NCBI GenBank assembly: GCA_022821495.1
Contig: JAJEDN010000044.1
Coordinates: 47,353 to 111,352 of the forward strand
Origin: Candidatus Poribacteria bacterium
Lineage (GTDB): Bacteria > Poribacteria > WGA-4E > WGA-3G
Direction: 5' to 3'
Length of the DNA stretch: 64,000 nucleotides
This document shows positions 34,184 to 43,048 of this stretch, piece after piece. Position numbers and translations under genes: made by a program. Every line of letters begins with the position of its first letter. Within the stretch, counting starts at the first letter, position 1. The notes under the pieces are model-generated. The model made no database searches, had not been told where the DNA came from, and saw only the letters and a list, made by a program, of their open reading frames with translations.

Positions 34184-36598
34184 ATGAAGACACATATTCT
34201 TGAAAACTTACTCGGTTGTGAAATAGAAGATACACTTGCGGCGATTTCTGCTGATACCGCTGAGCTTGAAATTTTTCTCTCCACACTTTCACCAGATACC
34301 CTTGAACACCATCTCACACCCCAATGGGTCGTGCTTGCTGCGGGTAAAGGGACACGGATTGATCCCACCGGACGCTTGAGCAAAACGCTGGACATCACCT
34401 TCGGGGAGCAGAACACACTCCAACACTCGCGACGCTATCTGCCCGGCAACCGTCCGGATATTGTTGTTATCAACCCACAGATGGCATCGCGGATCGAGAA
34501 AAGCGCATCTGCGGAACGGCTGCTGGGTCCGAACACTATCCAATGTATTCAGGAAGAGATGAACGGTACGGGTGGTGCGTTGCGAGCAGCATTGCCCGCA
34601 CTCCAAGACTCCGATGCTGAATGGATCGGTGTGGCGTTCGGTGACGAACCGTTTTTACAACGTGAGATTTTCGCACAGACACTACTCTCCCATTTTCTGT
34701 CTGGTGCGGATGTTACGCTCTGCGGGAAAATTCCCGAAACAGTCGTGGATAAGGGCGGACTTTTCTTTGATGCTGAAGGAAAACTCACGGGAACCAAAGA
34801 GTGGTACGATATGACGGAAGCAGAACAACAGGAGATGTGGGATCGCTTGCGCCGCGGTGAAGCATACACGAACACAGGTATTACACTCATTCGGAAAAGC
34901 GCGTTGTTAGATCGGATACATCGGTTGGGACCGCATGCAAATCGGAACGACGAACTCCATCACGTTGATCTGATCCGCCACTGTTATGAAGACGGGTTGA
35001 AAACAAATGCCTTCATCTATCGCGGTGACGTGTTGTCTGGGGTTAACCGCTGGTCGAATGTTCTATCAGGTGAAGCGGCACTGTTTGCTCAGGTACGGGA
35101 ATCCCTCGCACGAAAAGGCGTTCGCGTCGATCCTAATGCACAAATAACATTGGCAGGTGATGATGTTGAGATGGGTACGGCGTGCTATCTCATCGGTAGG
35201 GTACATCTCGGTGAAAAGGTGCGGATCGGAGATTATTGTAGGCTCGAAAATGTTACGCTGCTTGGGGCAACAACGGTAGGCGATGGCATCGGATTGCAAG
35301 ATGTCTCCGCGAACGATACGATATTTGAATCGAATCCGATCCCAGAAACATTGTCTGAACCCGTCCGTGGACTTGCGACAGGTAGCACAATTAAAAATTC
35401 CACATTCGATGCAGCGAGCGTGGGCAGTGGTGTTCAACTTTCAGCGATTGTTGCGCGCGGAACAGTGATCCCATCTGGTATCACTTTGACGCATCAAACG
35501 TTCGGTGTTCCACCCGCAGAAGCACCGCCTGCAGTACCGAAGTCGCTTTTTAATCAGATCGTGCCACCGGAATACAGTCCTGGCGTTTTTACTTTTGGAG
35601 AGAAAAAGGAACTGCCCGATTGGGAAAACCTCCGTCAACATGTTCAAACACACAGTGCTGCAGAACTCATCCCGCGTGCGACGAGCGATCCCGACTTACA
35701 ACAGGTTGTGTGTGATGCTGTCCAAACACTCTTGGATCTACGACGCGCAAATTCTGATTATCTGATTGAAGCCCTCACGCCTGAAGAGTTGTGGGGAAGT
35801 ATCTTTGAGATGGTAGGTCTCCATACTGGCAATCCAAACCCTTACCGCAGTGATAAACTCAAGGCGCGACAGACTGCGCTCGACCTACTCTCGGATTTTT
35901 GGGAAGACAGCTGGCAGACGCGTTTGAAGTTAGTCGTCGCTGGGAATATTATTGATTACAGCAGCGCGCGGGTCGTAAATAAACTCAACGCGAACCCTGA
36001 GTACTTTTCTGAGGCACTGCGGGCAGCAGTCGAAATACCTTTCGCTATTGATTGTTATGAACAGTTTTATGAAAAAGTCATTGATGGCGCGCCGCAGCAG
36101 ATTCTCTGGCTCGCTGATAACGACGGAGAAGTGATTTTTGATATTGCCTTCGTTCAGGAACTTGTTCAATACGGGCACCAAATCATTGTGGTTGGAAAAG
36201 TGGATAATGCCAGCAATGATGTAACGCTTGCCGATCTACACGAAATAACGGGTTACCCACAATTTCAAGAACTCCGGGAAGCGATTCGGGACGGTGTTGT
36301 TCAGCTGATTTCGTCAGGTGCGAAAACGATTGGCACCAACCTCTATCAGGCAACACCGGAATTTGTGAATGCGCTGTTGGAAACTGACCTCGTTATTTCA
36401 AAGGGACAGGGAAATTTCTATACCACGCCGGGTTGGGCAAAGGATACCTTTTATCTATTGCTTTCAAAGGGTTTAACAGCGGAACAGAGTACGGGTGTTG
36501 TCGCGGATCGAAGTCTGCCGATTGATGGGATGATTTTGGCTTACCTTCCGGGTGGAACAAAACGGGTTGCGCCGCTCAACGACCTGTGTTTATCGTAG
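34184..36598 (+). CDS. GlmU-like nucleotidyltransferase fused to a DUF89 metal phosphatase
   Basis: 804 residues. After a 45-residue lead, VVLAAGKGTRID (residues 49-60) is the sugar-1-phosphate nucleotidyltransferase signature, with a GTGGAL motif further on. Around 320-455 a hexapeptide-like left-handed beta-helix follows (GEKVRIGDYCRLENVTLLG). From about 480 the sequence is a DUF89/ARMT1-like domain: Asp645-Asn646-Asp647-Gly-Glu in WLADNDGEVIFD, NDVTLADLHEI and Lys740-Gly-Gln-Gly-Asn in SKGQGNFYT. DUF89 members are metal-dependent damage-control phosphatases that remove harmful sugar or cofactor phosphates. The fusion suggests synthesis and clean-up of one sugar phosphate. No base separates it from hsdM. 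Confidence 0.82.
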   Translation: MKTHILENLLGCEIEDTLAAISADTAELEIFLSTLSPDTLEHHLTPQWVVLAAGKGTRIDPTGRLSKTLDITFGEQNTLQHSRRYLPGNRPDIVVINPQMASRIEKSASAERLLGPNTIQCIQEEMNGTGGALRAALPALQDSDAEWIGVAFGDEPFLQREIFAQTLLSHFLSGADVTLCGKIPETVVDKGGLFFDAEGKLTGTKEWYDMTEAEQQEMWDRLRRGEAYTNTGITLIRKSALLDRIHRLGPHANRNDELHHVDLIRHCYEDGLKTNAFIYRGDVLSGVNRWSNVLSGEAALFAQVRESLARKGVRVDPNAQITLAGDDVEMGTACYLIGRVHLGEKVRIGDYCRLENVTLLGATTVGDGIGLQDVSANDTIFESNPIPETLSEPVRGLATGSTIKNSTFDAASVGSGVQLSAIVARGTVIPSGITLTHQTFGVPPAEAPPAVPKSLFNQIVPPEYSPGVFTFGEKKELPDWENLRQHVQTHSAAELIPRATSDPDLQQVVCDAVQTLLDLRRANSDYLIEALTPEELWGSIFEMVGLHTGNPNPYRSDKLKARQTALDLLSDFWEDSWQTRLKLVVAGNIIDYSSARVVNKLNANPEYFSEALRAAVEIPFAIDCYEQFYEKVIDGAPQQILWLADNDGEVIFDIAFVQELVQYGHQIIVVGKVDNASNDVTLADLHEITGYPQFQELREAIRDGVVQLISSGAKTIGTNLYQATPEFVNALLETDLVISKGQGNFYTTPGWAKDTFYLLLSKGLTAEQSTGVVADRSLPIDGMILAYLPGGTKRVAPLNDLCLS

Positions 36599-36607
36599 CA
36601 GTAATTT

Positions 36608-37948
36608 TTAATCAGTAGCAGGTGTACCAACTTTTGAAATCGTGTATTCCCGCTTGCCTGAAGCAGCAAGCGGAATATCCTCTACAAATTTTACTGTGAC
36701 AACGACCTCCTCACCGAGTGCCTTCTGGATACATTGAACGAGGGAACGACGCGTTGCCTCTGTCCATTGTCTATTAACAACTACTTTTAAGACACAATGC
36801 TTAAGGGTCTCTTGGATTATCTGGAACTGGTTCACGCCTTTGACCCCGTAGAATTGTCGTGTGAAATAGCCGCCATGTATCAATGTCCCCATTCTCGTCC
36901 GGAAAGTTGCCGTAGTACGTCCAAGCAGTTCAGCCAAAATAGGTAAACTATTACCACAGGGGCATACTTCGTCCGAGAGCATACCGATATCTCCAATCCG
37001 ATACCGAATAAACGGCATAGCATAATTATTGAGCTGCGTGATCAGAATCTCTCCGGGTTCGCTGTAGGGGTCGGGACTGTCTATTTCAAGGTAGATATCC
37101 CGACAGTTAATATGCATCCTGCCTTCTGCACATTCCATTCCGATTAAACCGACTTCCCGGCCACCATAGCGATTATAGACTTTTGCTTTGAAAACAATCT
37201 CGGCTAAGGCACGGTAATGTGGGTGCAACATTTCAGCGGAAGCTATAATACCTTTTAAATTCCATTGTGGGATCAATCCGTTTTCAGAAAGAAACGTAGC
37301 AAATTGGTAAAGTGATGAAGGATAAGCGAGGATGGTCTGTGGCGGTGCTTCCTCCATCTGCTCAAAAATTTCTAACATTGCTGTGTCTGTGAGGTGAAAC
37401 CCGTTGAGCCACTGTTGATTCCGCCAGAAGTTGCCGAGCCGGTGTTTCCAGTGTCCATCGTTTTCCAAATCTACGGGAGCACCCCAGATCACCAATTGCG
37501 GTTGTCCGAAATTCCAGCCTGCCCATCGATCGAAATAGTAGACGCTCAGGTTTCGTTGATTCCAATAGTTTCTATCTTGATAGAAGGTAAGCGGTGTCCC
37601 CGTTGAACCGCCGGTAGCGTTCTCAATCCGCTGCGCCTCAGTGAAGGCGGTAGAACAGAGCGCGTCCAATTGTTCACGAATGTGCTTCTTCTCAAGTGGT
37701 GGGATTTCCGCTATATTAGGTGTCTCTGTCTTTAATAATTCACGGTAATAAGGTGTTGTCTGGTAGGCGTGCCGGAGGAGTTCTTCTAAACGTTCTGCCT
37801 GATATGCTTCAATAGTCTCGCGTGGTGCCTCTAACAGCACAGCGACGCGTGAGAGTTTGAAATGGTAGTGCACACCTTTACGATAAGTATTATAGGCGTG
37901 CCATCCTGCCTTTGAAATTAACGTTTTAACAGAGCGATGAATAGGCAT
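36608..37948 (-). CDS. CapK/PaaK-type AMP-forming ligase
   Basis: 446 residues related to phenylacetate-CoA ligase and the CapK proteins of polysaccharide clusters. ATGGSTGTPLTFYQ is the adenylate-forming P-loop, YNRYGGREVGLIG the second core motif, and MPFIRYRIGDIG the hinge. A Cys-rich CPCGNSLP in the hinge region is typical of the CapK group. It activates an organic acid with ATP, substrate unknown. It follows the sulfatase gene by 42 bases and is probably co-transcribed. No clear ribosome site precedes ATG 37948. Confidence 0.8.
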   Translation of the reverse strand: MPIHRSVKTLISKAGWHAYNTYRKGVHYHFKLSRVAVLLEAPRETIEAYQAERLEELLRHAYQTTPYYRELLKTETPNIAEIPPLEKKHIREQLDALCSTAFTEAQRIENATGGSTGTPLTFYQDRNYWNQRNLSVYYFDRWAGWNFGQPQLVIWGAPVDLENDGHWKHRLGNFWRNQQWLNGFHLTDTAMLEIFEQMEEAPPQTILAYPSSLYQFATFLSENGLIPQWNLKGIIASAEMLHPHYRALAEIVFKAKVYNRYGGREVGLIGMECAEGRMHINCRDIYLEIDSPDPYSEPGEILITQLNNYAMPFIRYRIGDIGMLSDEVCPCGNSLPILAELLGRTTATFRTRMGTLIHGGYFTRQFYGVKGVNQFQIIQETLKHCVLKVVVNRQWTEATRRSLVQCIQKALGEEVVVTVKFVEDIPLAASGKREYTISKVGTPATD

Positions 37949-37990
37949 GGCTTATAATTGCTGTGGAATATGTCCAAAATTGTATCGCGC

Positions 37991-39472
37991 TCAATTTCTG
38001 AGTGTGTCCACATTTGGTGAATACCCGGGTGGAAACTGGTCGCTCACAGAACGCCCATCTTGGAAAAGTTGCCCGGCATCTGGGTTCTCAGGTTCAAAAG
38101 GTGGCGGGAAGTCGCGCCATGTATTCTCGTCAAGCGGGAGTTCATACCCATCGTCTCGGAACCATTCAATCAAACGTTTTCGGTAAGCGTTTAGGATTCG
38201 ACTATATCCGGGATTACCGGCGAGACTCCGTTCCTCAAGTCTACCTTGCACACGCCTGAAGAGCCACTCCTGCCGATCAGCAGCAGAGTAGATGTACTTG
38301 TATTCGTCTGTCAGGAGCATATAAAGTCCTGTCTCTTCCTGTCCCAACTGACCGATGATGGCATCGCGTTGTATATTTCCGGTGGCAATATCTGCGAGAT
38401 CAACGCCGCTTCGATCTACCTGTGATGATAATCCTGCTGCACCGAGACTTGTCGGTAGTACATCAACAAGACTGGTTGGTATATCGCATTGCGCGTTCGC
38501 TTGAAAACGTTCAGGGTAGCGGACAAGCAGTGGAATCCGAGCGGCAGCATCAAGAAACGAGCGTTTGCCGTAGCAGTCATAGTCGCCGAGCAGCTCGCCA
38601 TGGTCGGAAGTGTAAAGGATTAAGGTGTTGTCTAATTCGCCTTCCGATTCAAGATAGTCAAGGATCCGACCTACCTGATAATCAATGAAGGAGATGGCTG
38701 CGTAGTAAGCGGCGCGCATCGTCCGAAGGAGATTCATATCGCGTCCTTGATCGCGGTATTTATAACGATTTTGGTGTCGGTTCCAATAGGTATGCAGGTG
38801 CTCATAATCTGATGGCAAGAACGGCAGTGGCATCTCGACTGTCCGATAGAGCCTATTCCAAGGCACAGGCGATTCAAAGGGAGGATGGGGCTTAATAAAG
38901 CTGCTCCAACATAAAAAGGGACGATCGGCATCGCGCTGTGAGAAGAATTCGAGCGTTTTATCGCTTACCCACTGCGTATGGTGTAGCCGCGCGGGGAGTT
39001 GTGAAGGTTGTGGGATGTAATAATATTCACTCCGCTCACCATGGGGTGCTACAACATGATCATAACCGTTCTCGATCAGAGAAGCCGTGAAATCGTCAGG
39101 GCCGGGTCCTTCCTCGGAATAGTCGCGCGTCTCAAACCCCCACATTTTTCGGCTTTGCGGTGTGAAATGCATCTTGCCGATACCGTGCGTCTGATAGCCT
39201 GCTTCATTGAGCAGCTCCATCACTGAAACGCGATCTTGGGGCATTGCGGAATTGCTCGTGCATTCTGTCTGATGTGGCCACTGCCCGAGCAGAAAACTAC
39301 AACGCGATGCTACACATACAGGGGAGGGGCAGTAGGCTGAGGTAAAACTTGTTCCCTCTCGCACAAGTCGATCTAAACCCGGTGTCTGAATCATCGGGTT
39401 CCCAAGGGCACCGATGGTGTCAAAACGTTGCTGATCCGTCATAAGAAAAAGAATATTCGGTTGTTTCGTCAT
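37991..39472 (-). CDS. Sulfatase (CxASR type)
   Basis: 493 residues. NILFLMTDQQRFDTIG holds the first metal-binding Asp (Asp13), and Cys53 in PVCVASRCSFLLGQ is the residue converted to formylglycine, with Ala at the position normally occupied by Pro. The alkaline-phosphatase-like core continues with HGIGKMHFTP and LYTSDHGELLGDYDCYGK. There is no signal peptide, so it may be cytoplasmic. Substrate could be a sulfated glycan fragment, but choline-type or other esters are not excluded. A maturation enzyme is not encoded in the window. Confidence 0.9.
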   Translation of the reverse strand: MTKQPNILFLMTDQQRFDTIGALGNPMIQTPGLDRLVREGTSFTSAYCPSPVCVASRCSFLLGQWPHQTECTSNSAMPQDRVSVMELLNEAGYQTHGIGKMHFTPQSRKMWGFETRDYSEEGPGPDDFTASLIENGYDHVVAPHGERSEYYYIPQPSQLPARLHHTQWVSDKTLEFFSQRDADRPFLCWSSFIKPHPPFESPVPWNRLYRTVEMPLPFLPSDYEHLHTYWNRHQNRYKYRDQGRDMNLLRTMRAAYYAAISFIDYQVGRILDYLESEGELDNTLILYTSDHGELLGDYDCYGKRSFLDAAARIPLLVRYPERFQANAQCDIPTSLVDVLPTSLGAAGLSSQVDRSGVDLADIATGNIQRDAIIGQLGQEETGLYMLLTDEYKYIYSAADRQEWLFRRVQGRLEERSLAGNPGYSRILNAYRKRLIEWFRDDGYELPLDENTWRDFPPPFEPENPDAGQLFQDGRSVSDQFPPGYSPNVDTLRN

Positions 39473-39606
39473 GAAGGGTTCCGGTCCTTTGAAAGAAGTA
39501 GTGCTGTTAGCGGATAGATTGCAGACAATATATCAGATTTTCAGACGGAGTGCAACTAAAAATTATCAATCTTCCGACTAACCGTCCTTCTGTCCTTCAT
39601 TTCCTA

Positions 39607-39635
39607 TTGACATTTGACCGGATATATGATAGTAT
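39607..39635 (+). promoter_or_regulatory. Promoter of the 39718 gene
   Basis: TTGACA, 17-base spacer, TAGTAT, about 80 bases upstream of the start. The 39473-39717 gap otherwise shows no gene. Confidence 0.6.
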
Positions 39636-39717
39636 TTCACTGGCGGGTGTGATGTAATCTCACATGTGAGGATTTTCCGATCTGAAAGCGATTTTGTATT
39701 TTTGAAGGAGCGACAAT

Positions 39718-40320
39718 ATGGCATCTACGGACTTCAAATCAATTAGACAAGTTCAAGAAGCTTTCAATATTAAATATACAGAAGCGAATTATCTTCAGTA
39801 CGAGGACGTTGAACCTTCCAAAGCGTTTTTAGAGGAATTTGAATTCAGTCAGCGTCACATCAACGTATTTTCATCAGAAGCCGCCCGCTGTGAAAATATA
39901 ATCTATCCGATCCTGAGAGATGTTTACAAAAACTATGTGGACTGGCTTTCCTTATGGAGCCACGAATCGATTTCTTATGACGCGGAGTTGAACGGAACTC
40001 CTGATTATCTTGTGTCAACAAAATCTGCTTTGGGCAAAACAGTCCCCGGAACACCTATTCTCGTCGTTGTAGAAGCAAAACGGAACGACTTTGTAACAGG
40101 CTGGGGACAGTGTTTAGCCGAACTGGTTGCCGTTCAAAAAATCAACAATGACAACTTAAAACGGGTTTACGGCATCGTAACTGATGGGACACTATGGCAA
40201 TTCGGAAAATTGGTTGAAGACCTGTTTACGTTGAGTGAAACGGCACTTACGATAAGTGAATTAAAAAAGGTTTTCGGTGCGATCGGGTATCTGATGCGCG
40301 ACAGTTTACCTGAAGTTTAA
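39718..40320 (+). CDS. PD-(D/E)XK nuclease-like protein
   Basis: 200 residues. NGTPDYLVSTK, then TPILVVVEAKRND and WGQCLAELVA reproduce the Asp, Glu-x-Lys and Gln pattern of PD-(D/E)XK nucleases. The N-terminal third is helical and charged. Such stand-alone proteins are common in cyanobacteria and other genomes and resemble the nuclease domains of restriction enzymes. GAAGGAGCGACAAT precedes the ATG. It lies at the right end of the defence-rich stretch. Activity and partner are unknown. Confidence 0.65.
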   Translation: MASTDFKSIRQVQEAFNIKYTEANYLQYEDVEPSKAFLEEFEFSQRHINVFSSEAARCENIIYPILRDVYKNYVDWLSLWSHESISYDAELNGTPDYLVSTKSALGKTVPGTPILVVVEAKRNDFVTGWGQCLAELVAVQKINNDNLKRVYGIVTDGTLWQFGKLVEDLFTLSETALTISELKKVFGAIGYLMRDSLPEV

Positions 40321-40350
40321 TAGATCACACAACAAATCATGATGTAACAG

Positions 40351-40548
40351 ATGCAAAAATGGTATGAAAACAAAAAACTCCTGAATATCTTCATTGTGGC
40401 AATGTGTATCAGTTTCATTGCTTATTATTTTTTTCAATGGAGATGGGGCCTGCCTTTAACGCTGTGTCTCGGTACAGCGATCATGGTGAGAGGCATTGTG
40501 AAAATTACGATGCAGATGCGAAATAGAAAAAAACGTGAAGAGAAATAG
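40351..40548 (+). CDS. Small membrane protein, 65 residues
   Basis: Two hydrophobic segments (LNIFIVAMCISFIAYYFF and LPLTLCLGTAIMVRGIV) and a very basic tail RNRKKREEK, consistent with a small inner-membrane protein with its C-terminus in the cytoplasm. It follows the nuclease-like gene by 30 bases. No family recognised, and the ribosome site is weak, so the call is moderate. Confidence 0.45.
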   Translation: MQKWYENKKLLNIFIVAMCISFIAYYFFQWRWGLPLTLCLGTAIMVRGIVKITMQMRNRKKREEK

Positions 40549-40570
40549 CAGTCAGCAAAGAGACACACGG

Positions 40571-40790
40571 TATATTATACCTCTCTTTTCAGAAGCACAC
40601 GCAGCTTGAAACGAAGTGGAAAGCAGATATACGGAGAGGAACACGAACACCCCAAAACCCGCTAACCGAACCGCATATTATAACTCGCTTTTCAAAAATA
40701 CATGCAGCTTGAAACGAAGTGGAAAGCGGATATACGGAAAGGAACACGAACACCTCAAACCCAGCCAACCGAACCGCAAGGAAATTTAAA
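40571..40790 (+). repeat. Dispersed ~100-bp repeat, tandem copies A and B
   Basis: Two head-to-tail units with a period of 103 bases, each with TATTATA...CTTTTC, GCAGCTTGAAACGAAGTGGA, GATATACGGA and CTAACCGAACCGCA or CCAACCGAACCGCA. Copy B ends GAACCGCAAGGAAATTTAAA, the ribosome site of the sulfite-oxidase-type gene. Same family as 5261, 5377 and 9011. Confidence 0.88.
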
Positions 40791-40793
40791 AGA

Positions 40794-41786
40794 ATGAAAA
40801 GACGAACGTTCATAAAACTGAGTGCGATTAGTGCCGCAGGAATGGTTTTACCGCTCCAACTCGAAGCACAAACAGAAGTAAAATCGTTGCTGAAGCCAAG
40901 GACTTTTGTGACCCCTAACGCCGATTTCTATATTTTACAGATTGGCGACCCTAAAGTGCTCGACGCGGCAACGTGGCGGATGGGAATCACCGGTTTAATC
41001 GAGAACCGGATACCGCCCCTCCGGCTTGAAGATATTGTTGCAATGGAGTCTGTCGAAGCGACGCGTACCCTGAAATGTATCGGGGACCCGATTGGCACGG
41101 AGCAGATGAGCAATGCACACTGGAAAGGCATTCGACTTCGTGATCTGCTTGAGCAAGTTGGTCCCAAACCCGAAGTGAAAGTCGTTGTATTCCGTTGTGC
41201 AGACCGTTACCATACAGCGATTCCGCTGGAAGACGCGATGCGTGAAGATACGCTTCTCGCCTACGAGATGAACGGTGTTCCGCTCCCGACTGCGCACGGC
41301 TTCCCCATCCGACTGCTGAATCCCGGTCACTACGGCACGAAAAACCCGAAATGGATCGTGAACATCCACTTGGCAAAAGCACATGAAAGTTATTGGGAGA
41401 AACGGGGTTGGGATCCAATTGCGAATGTGAAACTCGGTACAATGATTGGAACTCCGAGTGAGGGTGAGGAAATCATTGGTGGCAAGGTTTATACGGTAAG
41501 TGGTGCGGCTTTTGATGCGGGACACCACGGTGGTATCAAGAAGGTAGAAGTCAGCATCGATTACGGGCAAACATGGCAAGAGGCAGAAATATGGGCGAAG
41601 GATACGCCACTTGCATGGGTGCTCTGGAAATGGGATTGGCAGGTACCAGAAGAAGCAAATCCGGTCGAAATTTATGCGAGAGCCACTGCGAATAGCGGTA
41701 TCACACAAGACGAAATCGGTCTTGAAGTGGAACCGGTTAGTGCGATACCTTATCACATGATTGATGCAGCAATTGTAATGCCATAA
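40794..41786 (+). CDS. Tat-exported sulfite oxidase family molybdoenzyme
   Basis: 330 residues from ATG 40794; the track start at 40719 lies in the repeat. KRRTFIKLSAISAAG is a twin-arginine signal. The oxidoreductase molybdopterin-binding domain has Cys95 in TLKCIGDP as the Mo ligand, with LLAYEMNGVPLPTAHGFPIR and NPGHYGTKNPKW following, and a C-terminal Mo-co dimerisation domain (GIKKVEVSIDYGQTW). Oxidises sulfite or a related substrate in the periplasm. No cytochrome partner is adjacent. AAGGAAA from the repeat is the only ribosome site. Confidence 0.88.
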   Translation: MKRRTFIKLSAISAAGMVLPLQLEAQTEVKSLLKPRTFVTPNADFYILQIGDPKVLDAATWRMGITGLIENRIPPLRLEDIVAMESVEATRTLKCIGDPIGTEQMSNAHWKGIRLRDLLEQVGPKPEVKVVVFRCADRYHTAIPLEDAMREDTLLAYEMNGVPLPTAHGFPIRLLNPGHYGTKNPKWIVNIHLAKAHESYWEKRGWDPIANVKLGTMIGTPSEGEEIIGGKVYTVSGAAFDAGHHGGIKKVEVSIDYGQTWQEAEIWAKDTPLAWVLWKWDWQVPEEANPVEIYARATANSGITQDEIGLEVEPVSAIPYHMIDAAIVMP

Positions 41787-41809
41787 TATCAGGTGCGGAA
41801 CGACAAAAT

Positions 41810-43048
41810 ATGCGCCAACTTTTGTCCAGTAAATTTTGGCTATCAAGTGCCGCCAAAATACGCCAATTTTCGACCGTTTATCTTCCCGTCCTGCTACTTG
41901 ATCTCGCTTATAGCAGCATCTTAACCAACACCTCCTTCTATACGAGTTACCTCGGACTCTCCTCAACCTTTTTAGGCGTGCTGATGGCGGTCACGACTGC
42001 TTTCTTCGCTGTGCTTGCGATTCCGTTTGGACGCCTCTCGGATCGGATAGATCGGCGATATGCGCTTTATGCTGCGTGTCTGGTGCTGGGTGCGGTTAGC
42101 ATGGGGCTCCCGCGCTGTCGAAATAGCATGCACCTCATGCTAATATTTCCCGGTATCGGCATCAGTATGGCACTCTTCTGGCCCGCCTACGAGGCATGGC
42201 TCGCTGAACGCGAAGGCGGCGGTAAACTTATCCAGCGGGTTATGCTTTTCAACTTATTCTGGAGTACCGGTATCACCTTAGGTCCGGCATTCTCAAGCTA
42301 CCTATATGGCGATGCAAATCCATTTAAACCGTTCTATCTCGCGGGTGTCATGGTCATACTGACTTTAGGCACAATTATAGCAAACAGTTGGCAAACCTCC
42401 GGTGTGCTAAAAACCGATTCCGCCTCCGAAGTCAATGAAGAATCTATCGAAACGCTCTATCCACCGCAACCTGTACGAACAAGTTACCTCAACATAGCAC
42501 GATGTGCGAACTTTACCTCATGGTTCACGTTGGGCGTGTTGCGCCGTCTGGCACCGAAACTCACAAAGGAGATGGGGATGGTTCCGTCAACATTCGGTAA
42601 CCTGATGCTCACACTTGGCGGCATGCAGACGATGGCGTTCCTCATCCTTGGGAGCGGCTACTCGACACGATGGCACTACCGTTTTGCTCCGATGTTAATA
42701 GTGCAGTTGTTGGCAGCCCTCAGTTTCTTTGGCATATGGCGACTCCAACATACGCTTCTTTGGACTTTGGCATTCGGGGTCGTTGGTGTGTCAGCGGCTT
42801 TCACCTATTTCAGTAGTCTCTATTATGGGTTGGACAGGCATGTAGACAAAGGCAATAAAAGCGGGTGGCACGAGGCTATCTTGGGGCTGGGTATTTTGTT
42901 AGGTCCACTTTTAGGAGGTATCTTAGCGGATTCACGATTCGGCACACAGAGTCCGTATCTACTCTGTGCAGGCGCGACCGTCATCGCTATTTTGGTGGAG
43001 ATCTTTATTGTGTCTAAGATGCCGAAACCTTCAGGGGGTTCGCCTTGA
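41810..43048 (+). CDS. Major facilitator superfamily transporter
   Basis: 412 residues with about twelve hydrophobic segments and the MFS loop-2/3 motif GRLSDRIDRRYA. A soluble loop around residues 200-225 separates the two halves. Solute is unknown. It begins 23 bases after the sulfite-oxidase-type gene and may be co-transcribed. Its 3' end overlaps the convergent enolase-superfamily gene by 35 bases. Confidence 0.82.
   Translation: MRQLLSSKFWLSSAAKIRQFSTVYLPVLLLDLAYSSILTNTSFYTSYLGLSSTFLGVLMAVTTAFFAVLAIPFGRLSDRIDRRYALYAACLVLGAVSMGLPRCRNSMHLMLIFPGIGISMALFWPAYEAWLAEREGGGKLIQRVMLFNLFWSTGITLGPAFSSYLYGDANPFKPFYLAGVMVILTLGTIIANSWQTSGVLKTDSASEVNEESIETLYPPQPVRTSYLNIARCANFTSWFTLGVLRRLAPKLTKEMGMVPSTFGNLMLTLGGMQTMAFLILGSGYSTRWHYRFAPMLIVQLLAALSFFGIWRLQHTLLWTLAFGVVGVSAAFTYFSSLYYGLDRHVDKGNKSGWHEAILGLGILLGPLLGGILADSRFGTQSPYLLCAGATVIAILVEIFIVSKMPKPSGGSP

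Noticed and set aside
40719-40793. N-terminal extension of the molybdoenzyme
   Set aside because: It is translated repeat; the Tat signal starts at ATG 40794.
40995-41966. 323-residue minus-strand ORF
   Set aside because: Lies antisense to the molybdoenzyme gene; no motifs or ribosome site.
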